Source: Lutibacter maritimus (GTDB lineage Bacteria > Bacteroidota > Bacteroidia > Flavobacteriales > Flavobacteriaceae). Taken from it: a stretch of DNA of 64,000 nucleotides. The stretch covers positions 1 to 64,000 of the forward strand of contig NZ_FOZP01000001.1 of NCBI RefSeq assembly GCF_900116115.1, read 5' to 3'. A model generated the notes under the pieces. That model saw nothing but the letters and a program-made list of their open reading frames with translations. It did not search any database and was not told the DNA's origin. Positions within the stretch are counted from its first letter, which is position 1, and every line of letters begins with the position of its first letter. Below, piece by piece: positions 8,294 through 17,775 of this stretch. The translations under genes were made by a program, and so were the position numbers.

Positions 8294-9412
8294 TTAGCTA
8301 TTTAGCATCACTGGCATTACTAACATTGTAATAAATTCACCTTCATCAACACCATCTGCAGGGGTTAAAATTCCGGCTCTGTTAGGTAAACTCATTTCAA
8401 TTAAAACATCATTAGAATTTAAATTGCTTAACATTTCTGTTAAAAAACGAGAGTTAAAACCAATTTGCATATCATCTCCTTGATATTCACAAACTAAACG
8501 CTCTTCAGCTTTGTTAGAATAATCAATATCTTCAGCAGAAATATTTAATTCTGTTCCTGCCATTTTTAATCTGATTTGATGTGTTGTTTTGCTAGAGAAA
8601 ATAGAAACACGACGTGCAGCATTTAAAAAAGTACCTCGGTCTACAGTTAATTTGTTTGGATTTTCTTTTGGTATAACTGCTTCATAATTTGGATATTTTC
8701 CATCAATTAATCTACAAATTAATACAACATTATCAAAAATAAATTTCGCGTTTGCTTCATTATATTCAATAGTTACGTCACTTTCAGATCCAGCTAAAAT
8801 TCCTTTTAATAAGTTTAAAGGTTTTTTTGGCATAATAAATTCTGCTGCAGTATTTGCAGTGACATCTGTTCTTGTATATTTTACTAATTTGTGCGCATCT
8901 GTTGCAACAAAAGTTAATCCGTCGTTACTAAACTGAAAAAATACGCCACTCATTACAGGTCTTAAATCGTCATTTCCAGCTGCAAAAATAGTTTTTGAAA
9001 TAGCTGTGGCTAAAACATCACCAGGAACAACTGTGCTACTTGGCGATTGTATAGAAACTGCTTTTGGAAATTCACTTCCATCAAAATAAGCCATATCATA
9101 TTTTCCTTGACTTGAGCTAATTTCAATAGTGTTATTTTCTTCCGTTTTAAAAGTTAATGGTTGATTTGGAAATGTTTTTAAGGTATCTAATAATAAGCGC
9201 GCAGAAATGGCAGCAGAACCTTCAGAATTAGATTCTACTTCTATAACGGTGCTCATTGTTGTTTCTAAATCAGATGCTGAAATTTTTAATTCATTTTGTT
9301 TTAATTCAAACAAAAAATTATCTAAAATAGGTAATGTGTTACTGCTATTAATTACTCCGCCTAATACTTGAAGTTGTTTTAATAATTGACTACTTGATAC
9401 TATAAATTTCAT
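8294..9412 (-). CDS. dnaN: DNA polymerase III beta subunit (sliding clamp)
   Basis: Forms the ring-shaped dimer that tethers the replicative polymerase to DNA. The 372-residue product has the usual three-domain clamp length, begins MKFIVSSSQLLKQLQ and ends with the conserved MLVMPVM before the terminal residues. It is monocistronic, with its own -7 element (9440-9447) and terminator (8243-8269). No dnaA or recF lies beside it, as is common in Bacteroidota, so this is not evidence for a replication origin here. Confidence 0.96.
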   Translation of the reverse strand: MKFIVSSSQLLKQLQVLGGVINSSNTLPILDNFLFELKQNELKISASDLETTMSTVIEVESNSEGSAAISARLLLDTLKTFPNQPLTFKTEENNTIEISSSQGKYDMAYFDGSEFPKAVSIQSPSSTVVPGDVLATAISKTIFAAGNDDLRPVMSGVFFQFSNDGLTFVATDAHKLVKYTRTDVTANTAAEFIMPKKPLNLLKGILAGSESDVTIEYNEANAKFIFDNVVLICRLIDGKYPNYEAVIPKENPNKLTVDRGTFLNAARRVSIFSSKTTHQIRLKMAGTELNISAEDIDYSNKAEERLVCEYQGDDMQIGFNSRFLTEMLSNLNSNDVLIEMSLPNRAGILTPADGVDEGEFITMLVMPVMLNS

Positions 9413-9439
9413 TTATGATTATTTTAATGGAATAAGTTA

Positions 9440-9447
9440 CAAATATA
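9440..9447 (-). promoter_or_regulatory. dnaN promoter -7 element
   Basis: TATATTTG on the minus strand (9447-9440), 27 bases ahead of the dnaN ATG. No TTG lies at the usual -33 distance, so only the -7 element is supported. Confidence 0.45.
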
Positions 9448-9591
9448 TTCTAAATATGTTGTTTTAAAAAATGTTAGTTATTAACACTTTTATATGGTTG
9501 TAAACACTTTTTTGATTTTTTTTCTAAATTTTATTTAGTTATAATTGTGTTAATAAATGTTAACTAAATTAGTAATGGCGTAATTTAATTT

Positions 9592-9599
9592 TATATTTG
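9592..9599 (+). promoter_or_regulatory. -7 element ahead of the PIG-L deacetylase operon
   Basis: TATATTTG followed by a leader of about 22 bases to the ATG at 9627. A -33 TTG is not obvious. Confidence 0.45.
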
Positions 9600-9626
9600 T
9601 TTTTCTACTAAAAAATTAGATTTTTC

Positions 9627-12143
9627 ATGAAAAAACGCTACTCAGTTCTTTTAATTTTAATATTCTTTTTTAATTTTTCAATTGCGCAAGCGCCTAAAAA
9701 GCCAACTTCTGGTGAAATTTATGAATCTATTGAAAAATTAAATTTTTTAGGTTCTGTTTTATATTTAGCCGCACATCCTGATGATGAAAACACTCGTTTA
9801 ATTTCATATTTTGCTAATGATGTAAAAGCAAGAACAGCTTATTTAAGCATAACAAGAGGTGATGGTGGTCAAAATTTAATAGGTTCTGAATTGCGCGAAT
9901 TATTAGGTGTTATTAGAACCCAAGAATTATTAGTTGCTAGAAAAATTGATGGAGGAGAACAATTTTTTACACGAGCCAATGATTTTGGCTACTCAAATCA
10001 TCCAGATGAAACGTTGGAAATTTGGAACAAAGATGAAGTTTTACAAGATGTTGTAGCAGTAATTAGAAAATTTAAGCCTGATGTAATTGTGAACAGATTT
10101 AATGCAAATACGCCAGGAAGTACACACGGACATCATACTTCATCAGCCATGTTAAGCGTTGAAGCTTTTGATTTGGCCGATGATAATACATATAAAACAT
10201 ATTTGAAAAATGATGAAGTTTGGAAACCAAAACGATTATTTTTTAATACATCGTGGTGGTTTTATGGAAGTGAAGAAAATTTTAATAAAGCCGATAAATC
10301 CAATTTATTAAGCGTTGAAGTTGGTGGATATTATCAAAATTTAGGTTTGTCTAATGGTGAAATTGCAGCTTTAAGTCGCAGTCAACATCAATCGCAAGGA
10401 TTTGGAAGTACAGGTTCCAGAGGAAACCAAACCGAATATTTAGAGTTTTTAAAAGGTGATTTTCCAACAAATAAAACTGTTTTTGATGGGATTGATACTA
10501 CGTGGAATAGAGTAGATGGTGGTGCTAAAATTGATGAAATTTTACAAAAAGTAGCGGATGAATATAATTTTAATAATCCTTCTGCTAGTATTTCTGATTT
10601 GGTACAAGCATATGTTTTAATTCAAAATTTAAAAGATAATCATTGGAAAACTATTAAATCTAAAGAAATTGTTGATATTATTGCAGCTTGTTCAGGTTTG
10701 TATGTAGAAGCTGTTTCAAACGAATCGTCGACAACTACAAACTCAAAAAATAAAATTTCTATTGATGTTATTAACAGAAGTAATAAAAAAGTGATTTTAA
10801 AATCTGTTGATATTAAAACTTTAAATATCAGTAAATTAGAGAATATTGAGTTAAAAAATAATGAGCCTTTATCTATTAATTTTGATGTTGAAATTCCTGC
10901 TGAAATAAAAAATACTGCTCCATATTGGCTCACAAAAAAGGGTAGTTTAGGAATGTATAAAGCTGAAAACACTAATTTTATAAGTTTACCAGAAACGCCA
11001 CGTGAAATTGTAGCTACTTTTTTTGTTGAAATTGATGGCGTAATAATACCAATTAATAAAGAAATTATTTTTAAATACAACGATCCTGTGAAAGGTGAAG
11101 TTTACAAACCTTTTGAAATTCTTCCTGAAATTTCAGCAACATTTACCGAGAAAGTTTTTGTTTTTTCAACTGAAAATTCTCAAAAAATTTCATTAAAAGT
11201 GAAATCGGTTAAAGATAATGTAGTGGGGAAATTAACATTATGTTATCCTGAAAATTGGAAAGTTCTACCAGAAAGTATTCCTTTCAAATTAACCCAAAAA
11301 GGAGAGGAGCAAACTTTTAGTTTTGAAGTTTTTCCACCTAAAAGTCAATCGGAAGGTGTTATTTCGCCTATTATTGATATTTATGGTAAATTATTTAGAA
11401 ATGAATTGGTTGAGATTGATTACAATCACATCCCATTTCAATCGGTTGTAATGCCATCAGAAGCAAAAGTTGTACGTTTAAATATTGAGAAAAAAGGACA
11501 ATTAATAGGCTATATTCAAGGAGCTGGAGATGAAATTCCAACTAGTTTACGACAAATTGGTTATACGGTTGTAGAATTAAATGAAGATGAAATTACACCA
11601 GAAAAATTAACTAACTTTGATGCAATAGTGTTAGGAATTAGAGCATATAATACCAATGATAAAGCTAAATTTTATCAAAAATATTTACATAATTATGTTA
11701 AAAATGGAGGGAATTTAATTGTGCAATACAATACAAATTTTAGGTTAAAAGTTGATGAAGTTGCACCGTATCCTTTAAAATTATCAAGAGATAGAGTTAC
11801 GGAAGAAGATGCTGAAGTTAGAATACTAAATCCAGAACATGAGTTGTTAAATTTCCCAAATAAAATTACACAAGCAGATTTTGATGGTTGGGTGCAAGAA
11901 AGAGGCTTATATTTTCCAAATGAATGGGACAATCATTTTGAGGCGCTTTTTAGTATGAATGATAAAAATGAATCAGCAAGCGATGGTAGTTTATTAATTG
12001 CTAAATTTGGCAAAGGGAACTTTATGTATACAGGTTTAAGTTTTTTTAGAGAATTGCCTGCAGGAGTTTCTGGAGCATATAAATTATTTGCAAATATGCT
12101 TTCAGTTGGAAAAAATCCATCAGAAAAAATAATTAAAAACTAA
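9627..12143 (+). CDS. PIG-L family deacetylase with large C-terminal extension, exported
   Basis: Likely zinc-dependent N-acetyl-sugar deacetylase acting in the periplasm. The 838-residue protein has a cleavable signal peptide (1-21, ending SIAQA) and the LmbE/PIG-L metal-binding motif AAHPDDE (48-54), with a second His-rich motif GHHTSS about 120 residues later. Residues from about 290 to 630 look beta-rich, and the last 200 (from LNIEKKGQLIGYIQGAGDE) resemble a glutamine-amidotransferase-like fold, as in other large Bacteroidota members. It is followed by a tiny membrane protein and a symporter on the same strand, suggesting coupled release and uptake of an amino sugar. Confidence 0.85.
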   Translation: MKKRYSVLLILIFFFNFSIAQAPKKPTSGEIYESIEKLNFLGSVLYLAAHPDDENTRLISYFANDVKARTAYLSITRGDGGQNLIGSELRELLGVIRTQELLVARKIDGGEQFFTRANDFGYSNHPDETLEIWNKDEVLQDVVAVIRKFKPDVIVNRFNANTPGSTHGHHTSSAMLSVEAFDLADDNTYKTYLKNDEVWKPKRLFFNTSWWFYGSEENFNKADKSNLLSVEVGGYYQNLGLSNGEIAALSRSQHQSQGFGSTGSRGNQTEYLEFLKGDFPTNKTVFDGIDTTWNRVDGGAKIDEILQKVADEYNFNNPSASISDLVQAYVLIQNLKDNHWKTIKSKEIVDIIAACSGLYVEAVSNESSTTTNSKNKISIDVINRSNKKVILKSVDIKTLNISKLENIELKNNEPLSINFDVEIPAEIKNTAPYWLTKKGSLGMYKAENTNFISLPETPREIVATFFVEIDGVIIPINKEIIFKYNDPVKGEVYKPFEILPEISATFTEKVFVFSTENSQKISLKVKSVKDNVVGKLTLCYPENWKVLPESIPFKLTQKGEEQTFSFEVFPPKSQSEGVISPIIDIYGKLFRNELVEIDYNHIPFQSVVMPSEAKVVRLNIEKKGQLIGYIQGAGDEIPTSLRQIGYTVVELNEDEITPEKLTNFDAIVLGIRAYNTNDKAKFYQKYLHNYVKNGGNLIVQYNTNFRLKVDEVAPYPLKLSRDRVTEEDAEVRILNPEHELLNFPNKITQADFDGWVQERGLYFPNEWDNHFEALFSMNDKNESASDGSLLIAKFGKGNFMYTGLSFFRELPAGVSGAYKLFANMLSVGKNPSEKIIKN

Positions 12144-12144
12144 T

Positions 12145-12249
12145 ATGGACAATCAAAAATATCATTGGAAAAGTGAGTATACTACTGTATTATTACTGAA
12201 TGCTTTTTATATTTTAGTGTTTTATATTTTAATGGAAATTTTCACTTAA
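12145..12249 (+). CDS. 34-residue single-TM peptide between deacetylase and symporter
   Basis: A short frame beginning MDNQKYHWKSEYTTVLL and ending LMEIFT. It starts 1 base after the deacetylase stop and ends 4 bases before the symporter ATG, so the three frames are packed as one operon. Residues 14-33 form one hydrophobic helix with a charged N-terminal tail. The packing leaves almost no non-coding sequence, which favours a real gene. It may be a small accessory subunit of the symporter; this is inferred from position only. Confidence 0.65.
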   Translation: MDNQKYHWKSEYTTVLLLNAFYILVFYILMEIFT

Positions 12250-12253
12250 AATT

Positions 12254-13921
12254 ATGCAACAACTAGATTGGATAATACTTATTGGTACGTTACTTTTTAT
12301 TGTTTCTTACGGAGCATATAAAACACGTGGCAGCAAAAATGTTGATGATTATATAAAAGGAGGAAGTGAAGCCAAATGGTGGACCATAGGTTTATCTGTT
12401 ATGGCAACACAAGCTAGTGCCATAACTTTTTTATCAACCCCAGGACAAGCATTTCATAGCGGAATGGGTTTTGTGCAATTTTACTTTGGATTGCCAATTG
12501 CAATGGTGGTTATTTGTTTGGTTTTTATTCCAATTTACCACAGATTAAAAGTTTTTACAGCCTATGAATATTTAGAAACCAGATTCGATTTAAAAACAAG
12601 AAGTTTAGCAGCTATTTTATTTTTAATTCAAAGAGGGTTGGCTGCAGGAATTACCATTTTTGCACCTGCCATTATTTTATCGGCAGTATTAGGTTGGAAT
12701 TTAACGATGCTAAACATTATTATTGGTGTTTTAGTGATAATTTATACAGTTTCAGGTGGTACAAAGGCAGTTAGTGTTACACAAAAACAGCAAATGGCTG
12801 TAATATTTGGAGGAATGTTTGTTGCGTTTTACTTAATAGTAAGTTATTTGCCTGAAGATATTTCTTTTATTGAAGCTATAAAAATTGCTGGTGCAAGTGG
12901 AAAAATGGATATTCTTGATTTTTCTTTTAATTTAGAAAACAGATATACATTTTGGAGTGGAATTATTGGAGGTTCTTTTTTAGCGTTGTCCTATTTTGGT
13001 ACAGATCAAAGTCAAGTACAACGTTACTTGTCTGGTAAATCATTAAAAGAGATGCAGTTAGGGCTAATTTTTAATGGGCTATTAAAAGTCCCAATGCAAT
13101 TTTTTATTTTATTGGTGGGTGTTATGGTTTTTGTTTTTTATCAGTTTAATCCTTCACCTTTAAATTTTAATCCGGCTGCAAATAATGCTGTTAAAAACTC
13201 CGAATATGCGAATGAGTATAAATTGCTGGAAGAAAGGCAATTAGAAATTGAGAAACAGAAGTATATAGCTAGTTTGAAATACGGTAATGAATTAATGAAT
13301 GCGGAATTAATTGAAAATATTCAGCAAATAAATTCATTGGATTTAGAGAATAGAGATCAGGCTAAAGAATTAATAAAAAAAGCAAATTCATCGGTTGAAA
13401 CTAATGATAAAGATTACGTGTTTATACATTTTATTTTACACAATTTGCCGAGAGGATTAATTGGTTTGTTGTTGGCCGTAATTTTGTCAGCAGCAATGTC
13501 AAGTACTGCGTCGGAGTTAAATGCTTTAGCAAGTACTACAGTTATTGATTTATATAAAAGAAATGTTATTTCAGATAAAACGGACGACCATTATGTTAAA
13601 GTATCAAAATGGTTTACGCTACTTTGGGGATTAATTGCTATTTCTGTTGCTTGTGTTGCAAATTTGTTCGATAATTTAATTCAATTGGTAAATATTATTG
13701 GATCTATCTTTTATGGAAATGTATTAGGAATATTTTTGTTGGCATTTTTTATCAAATACGTAAAAAGTAACGCTGTTTTTATTGCAGCTTTAATTACACA
13801 AATAATAGTAATTGTTGGTTGGTATTATGATTGGATGCCTTATTTATGGTTAAATTTATTTGGTTGCTCATTAGTTATGTTTATGGCAATTTTAATTCAA
13901 TTTCTCACTTCTAAAAAATAA
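12254..13921 (+). CDS. Sodium:solute symporter (SSS family)
   Basis: Na+-coupled uptake of a small organic solute at the inner membrane. The 555-residue protein has about 13-14 TM helices, TQASAITFLSTPG (about 52-64) in TM2 and SYFGTDQSQVQRYLS (about 246-260), both typical of the sialic acid/sugar-type SSS branch. A hydrophilic Glu/Lys-rich insertion of about 75 residues (about 310-385) separates two TM segments and looks helical. It is the last gene of the deacetylase operon and ends at a strong bidirectional terminator. The substrate is unknown; the neighbour suggests an amino sugar. Confidence 0.88.
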   Translation: MQQLDWIILIGTLLFIVSYGAYKTRGSKNVDDYIKGGSEAKWWTIGLSVMATQASAITFLSTPGQAFHSGMGFVQFYFGLPIAMVVICLVFIPIYHRLKVFTAYEYLETRFDLKTRSLAAILFLIQRGLAAGITIFAPAIILSAVLGWNLTMLNIIIGVLVIIYTVSGGTKAVSVTQKQQMAVIFGGMFVAFYLIVSYLPEDISFIEAIKIAGASGKMDILDFSFNLENRYTFWSGIIGGSFLALSYFGTDQSQVQRYLSGKSLKEMQLGLIFNGLLKVPMQFFILLVGVMVFVFYQFNPSPLNFNPAANNAVKNSEYANEYKLLEERQLEIEKQKYIASLKYGNELMNAELIENIQQINSLDLENRDQAKELIKKANSSVETNDKDYVFIHFILHNLPRGLIGLLLAVILSAAMSSTASELNALASTTVIDLYKRNVISDKTDDHYVKVSKWFTLLWGLIAISVACVANLFDNLIQLVNIIGSIFYGNVLGIFLLAFFIKYVKSNAVFIAALITQIIVIVGWYYDWMPYLWLNLFGCSLVMFMAILIQFLTSKK

Positions 13922-13922
13922 T

Positions 13923-13956
13923 AAAAAAAGCAACTAATTATTAGTTGCTTTTTTTA
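13923..13956. terminator. Bidirectional terminator between symporter and DUF2911 gene
   Basis: AAAAAAAGCAACTAA, a 2-base centre, then TTAGTTGCTTTTTTT forms a hairpin with A/T runs on both sides. It therefore works for the plus-strand symporter operon and the converging minus-strand gene. Confidence 0.85.
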
Positions 13957-13972
13957 TGATTTAATATTTTAT

Positions 13973-14464
13973 TTATTTTATAGGAATGAATAATCTCACT
14001 TTTTCCCAAGCAATTTCAATTCCTTCATTATTTATACTATAATTCAATTCTTCTTGGTTTTCTTCTACAATTTGAGGTGTAACATTCATTCTTAAAACAT
14101 CTTCATTTTCGTTGTAAGAATTTGAACCCCAAGCATCGTTTTCACTACTTAAAATAATGGTCCAGTCACTATCTTCTTTAGGTATAATAAAAAAACCATA
14201 TTTGCCAGCGTAAATGGCTTTGTTTTTTATTGTAACTTCTTCATCAAATGAAATAGTAGTATTTTCATTTGCTCCAGCTCTCCAAACTTGATTATAAGGA
14301 ACTAACTCTCCCCAAATTACTCTTTCTCTAACACTTGGTGCGCCAAAATCGATATCTACAGAAACGTGTCCGATTGTTCCGTTCACTTGCTTTCTAGGAC
14401 TTTTTTGTGCAAACACAATGGTGGTTAGCATTAATAAAATAATGGTTAATTTAAAATTTTTCAT
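13973..14464 (-). CDS. DUF2911 domain protein, exported (short paralogue)
   Basis: A 163-residue protein when started at the ATG at 14464, which gives a clear signal peptide (MKNFKLTIILL to FAQ). An upstream in-frame ATG at 14482 would overlap the previous gene and spoil the signal. The DUF2911 hallmarks are present: VDIDFGAPSVRERVIWGELV, YNQVWRAGANENTTISF and an IIPKEDSDWTIILS segment. It begins 5 bases after the stop of the longer DUF2911 paralogue, so the pair is an operon. Function is unknown; it is probably a periplasmic beta-sandwich protein. Confidence 0.82.
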   Translation of the reverse strand: MKNFKLTIILLMLTTIVFAQKSPRKQVNGTIGHVSVDIDFGAPSVRERVIWGELVPYNQVWRAGANENTTISFDEEVTIKNKAIYAGKYGFFIIPKEDSDWTIILSSENDAWGSNSYNENEDVLRMNVTPQIVEENQEELNYSINNEGIEIAWEKVRLFIPIK

Positions 14465-14469
14465 ATGTA

Positions 14470-15312
14470 TTATTTTTGCCATTGGGCTATTGATTCTTTG
14501 TTCATCTTAATATAATCGGCATTATTTGCTTTTTCTGCAGCTGCCAATGATTTTTGAGCTGTTGCAATTGCTCCTTTTTTATCACCTAAATCAGCTTGAA
14601 TTAGGCTCATTCTACGTAAATACCAAAATGGAGGATTTTCACCTGCAGTAGCTTTTTGCATCCAAGATAATGCTTGTTTTAAGTCTTTTCCTTCTGTATG
14701 GTAATAAGTTGCTGCTTGAAAGTAATCATTGCTTGATGGTCCAGCCATAACAGTTTCAATACTTTTTGTAGTAATAGCATCTGTTGGAACATCAAATTTA
14801 ACGCCAGCATAAACATTTTCCCAAAGCATTCCTAAAACTGCAGAACCTGTAGCTAAATCATCAAAAGTAATTGTGAAAGTTTCAACTTTCATTGGCATTT
14901 GTAATACTTCAACAGTTGTTTTTGCTGCTACTTTTGATTCGTCCCATTTTTGAGGAGTTCCCCAGTTATTTGAATCAGAATAAAATATTACTTCCCATGA
15001 TTTTTCACCAGGAATTGTATAAATAGCATAGGTTCCTTTTTTTAACTCTTTACCATCAACAGTTACATTATCACTAAAAGTAATTTTTGTATTTGCATTT
15101 GCTCCAGTTCTCCATACTTGACCATAAGGTACTAAATCTCCAAAAATTGTTCTTCCACGCATTCCAGGGCGAGAATATTCAACAGTTACATCGGTTAAAC
15201 CAACTACTTGTTCTATTTTTGATGTTGGACTAGGTTGCGGTGTTTTAATTTGTGCGTTAGCAGTTAGTGCACAACTAACGAATACAAATAATATTGATAA
15301 TTTTTTTAGCAT
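14470..15312 (-). CDS. DUF2911 domain protein with C-terminal TPR-like region, exported
   Basis: The 280-residue precursor has a signal peptide (1-20, ending TANAQ). Residues 25-165 form the DUF2911 domain (VEYSRPGMRGRTIFGDLVPYG, QVWRTGANANTKITF). The C-terminal 90 residues (ATYYHTEGKDLKQALSWMQ onward) look like two or three TPR-type helical hairpins. The short DUF2911 gene follows at once. Both proteins share the QVWR(T/A)GANxNTxI signature, so they are tandem paralogues, with the TPR extension present only in this one. Confidence 0.85.
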   Translation of the reverse strand: MLKKLSILFVFVSCALTANAQIKTPQPSPTSKIEQVVGLTDVTVEYSRPGMRGRTIFGDLVPYGQVWRTGANANTKITFSDNVTVDGKELKKGTYAIYTIPGEKSWEVIFYSDSNNWGTPQKWDESKVAAKTTVEVLQMPMKVETFTITFDDLATGSAVLGMLWENVYAGVKFDVPTDAITTKSIETVMAGPSSNDYFQAATYYHTEGKDLKQALSWMQKATAGENPPFWYLRRMSLIQADLGDKKGAIATAQKSLAAAEKANNADYIKMNKESIAQWQK

Positions 15313-15415
15313 AATAGTTATATTTTTAAGTTTATTAACAAATATAACATTTTAAAAGCCTATTTTTTTTAGACTTTTAATTTTAACACTTTCTTAAGAA
15401 GAAATTTTATTTTTA

Positions 15416-17062
15416 TTATTGGTACTTTTTAAGTCTTAAATAGTAAAATAAAAAACCAAAAAGAGCTAATATAATTAATGGAAAGGCAATATTTATAAAT
15501 TGCCATTTATTGGCTTCTTCAAATGCTTTTTGTTTATCTAAAAAATTAATTTTAATCTTTTTTGATCGAATATTTAATAAGCCAGTATCATCTAATAAGT
15601 AATTAACGGAATTTAATAGAAAATCTTTATTTCCATAGCGTTGATTCGTCCATTTATCAACTCCCAATTCTAGCGGTTGTCCTTTTGATATTTCATTAGC
15701 AATAACATCACCATCAGAAATTACAATCATTTTATTTGCACTGCTATTATCAATTGGTTTTATGGTTTTAAAAGGTTTAACTCTGCCGTTATAAGCCGAT
15801 TTAAATTCACCTTCTAAAAGAACAGCTAAAGGCTGGTTTCCATTAGTGTACGCTTCTTTTTTTGGTTGTTCACCAATTGTTTTTAAACTAATAATTGAAG
15901 GTGTTCCAATAATTTTTGAAAGAGGAGAACTTTGTAATAAAACCGTTTTTTTAATATTATTTTTTAAAGTATCAATATTATTAGCGAATCTTAAATTTAC
16001 GGCTTCAATATTGGTGTTAATTGGATGATTATTTTTTGATATTGCTAACGGAAAATAAACCCAAGGAAACTGACTAAATTGTGTTTGATTGCCAATATTA
16101 CCAGTTGCTAAAGGAATTTGTGAGCAATATAAATCGGTTACTAAATCTGAATTTATGCGAATACCATAATTGAAAAAGAAATCTGTCAATCCTAAATCTC
16201 TTGGATACGCTAAAGTTTCTCCGGTTTGTTGTAAACTATCTAATTCTGCCTGAACATTATCAATCATCCAAAGCGTTTTACCGCCATTCATTACAAATTG
16301 ATCTAGTGCAAATTTCTCTTGTTCAGTAAATTTTTCAGTTGGTTTTGCAATAATTGCTAAATCAAATTTAGCAAGATCGAACAGTGTTTTTTGAGGTTGG
16401 TTTTCAATAGAATCTAAAGTGAATTGCGCTAATAAATAATACTCATTTAATTTTCTTAAAAAATCAGCAATATAAATATCAGGTAATTCACCATTTCCTC
16501 TTAAAACGGCTATTTTTTTTGATTTGGTTGCTATTATTTTATGAATAGCATTTGCAAAAGCGTATTCTAAATTTTGGATAGAACTTTCTAATTGTTCATC
16601 TTGCGAATTGGAAAAAACATCATTTAATAATGGAATTATTTCGGTTTTATTTTTATAATTGATGACAGCATACGGAAATAAAACCATTTCAGATAATTTT
16701 CCATTTTCCTGAACCTGCAAGCTACTTGGTTCTAATCCGCTAGCAATTAATTCTTCAGCAATATCTGTTGGATTTATAAAACGGTATTGAATGTTTTTGT
16801 TAACAGATTTTAATTCTTCTAAATGCAATTTTGTTTCTGTTTGAAGGCGTTTAAATTCCGCAGGAAAATCACCTTGTAAATACACTTTAACAAGTATAAT
16901 ATCATCTACTTTTTTTGCTATATTTTTTGTGGTTTCAGAAAGTGTATAACGATGATCTTCCGTTAAATCGAAACGTTTGTATATTTTGTTTCCTAAAAAG
17001 TTTATCAAAAATAAACCAACAACAAAAATTGCTATTTTAGATGTTTTACTTTGCATTTTCAA
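15416..17062 (-). CDS. gldG: Gliding motility-associated ABC transporter substrate-binding-like protein GldG
   Basis: Component of the GldAFG ABC transporter needed for gliding in flavobacteria. The 548-residue protein has an N-terminal TM anchor (about 11-26), the family's RFDLTEDHRYTLS segment (31-43), a large extracytoplasmic domain and a C-terminal TM helix (about 519-540) followed by a basic tail. Its start overlaps the end of gldF by 17 bases, indicating translational coupling. The ATPase gldA is not in this window. Confidence 0.93.
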   Translation of the reverse strand: MKMQSKTSKIAIFVVGLFLINFLGNKIYKRFDLTEDHRYTLSETTKNIAKKVDDIILVKVYLQGDFPAEFKRLQTETKLHLEELKSVNKNIQYRFINPTDIAEELIASGLEPSSLQVQENGKLSEMVLFPYAVINYKNKTEIIPLLNDVFSNSQDEQLESSIQNLEYAFANAIHKIIATKSKKIAVLRGNGELPDIYIADFLRKLNEYYLLAQFTLDSIENQPQKTLFDLAKFDLAIIAKPTEKFTEQEKFALDQFVMNGGKTLWMIDNVQAELDSLQQTGETLAYPRDLGLTDFFFNYGIRINSDLVTDLYCSQIPLATGNIGNQTQFSQFPWVYFPLAISKNNHPINTNIEAVNLRFANNIDTLKNNIKKTVLLQSSPLSKIIGTPSIISLKTIGEQPKKEAYTNGNQPLAVLLEGEFKSAYNGRVKPFKTIKPIDNSSANKMIVISDGDVIANEISKGQPLELGVDKWTNQRYGNKDFLLNSVNYLLDDTGLLNIRSKKIKINFLDKQKAFEEANKWQFINIAFPLIILALFGFLFYYLRLKKYQ

Positions 17063-17774
17063 TTTTAAAGTTGGTTAAAAATAAAAATAGAATTGTAACA
17101 GAAAAAAAGTAAATTAAATCTCTCGTGTCAATTACACCTTTTCCAATACTGTTAAAATGTGCGCTCATTCCTAAATTTTGAACCGTATAATCTAAATTTC
17201 CTAATAAATTATAACTTGCTAAGGCTTCAAACCCGTAGTATAAAAAGAATGAAGTAAAAACCGCAACTAAAAATGATACAATTTGATTTTTTGATAATGT
17301 TGATGAAAATATACCAATGGCAGTGTACGCACTTGCTAAAAATAGTAAACCAATAAAAGAACCTAACGTAGTGCCAATAGCTATATTTCCAACGGGATTT
17401 CCAAGTTGATAAACGCTATAAGCATATATTAATGTTGGGATAATTGCAATAATAACTAAAAGCAATGCGCCAAAATACTTACCCAAAATAATTTGCCAAG
17501 TTGTAATTGGTTTTGTTTTTAAAATTTCAATAGTTCCAGTATTTATTTCATCAGAAAAACTGCGCATTGTAATTGCTGGAATTAAAAAAATAAATATCCA
17601 CGGTGCTAAAAAAAAGTAACTATTTAAATCGGCAAAACCGGCGTGTAAAATATTAAAATCACCTTCAAAAACCCATAAAAATAAGCCGTTTACAAGTAAG
17701 TACAATGTAACTACTAAATAACCTATTGGTGATGAAAAAAATGATGTAAGTTCTTTTTTTAAAATTGGTATCAT
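17046..17774 (-). CDS. gldF: Gliding motility-associated ABC transporter permease GldF
   Basis: Six-TM ABC-2 type permease that partners GldG and the ATPase GldA. The 242-residue protein contains SFFSSPIGYLV (11-21), the AITMRSFSDEINTGTIEIL motif (about 62-80) and KPITTWQIILGKYFGA, all standard for GldF. It overlaps gldG by 17 bases downstream and lies 1 base from the small ABM-domain gene upstream. Confidence 0.93.
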   Translation of the reverse strand: MIPILKKELTSFFSSPIGYLVVTLYLLVNGLFLWVFEGDFNILHAGFADLNSYFFLAPWIFIFLIPAITMRSFSDEINTGTIEILKTKPITTWQIILGKYFGALLLVIIAIIPTLIYAYSVYQLGNPVGNIAIGTTLGSFIGLLFLASAYTAIGIFSSTLSKNQIVSFLVAVFTSFFLYYGFEALASYNLLGNLDYTVQNLGMSAHFNSIGKGVIDTRDLIYFFSVTILFLFLTNFKIENAK

Positions 17775-17775
17775 T

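Noticed and set aside
8294-9626. Replication origin next to dnaN
   Set aside because: There is no dnaA, recF or gyrB neighbour and no DnaA-box cluster that I can see.
10640-11080. 146-codon open frame on the minus strand inside the PIG-L gene
   Set aside because: It is antisense to a clearly coding gene, shows no recognisable protein features and reflects codon bias of the real frame.
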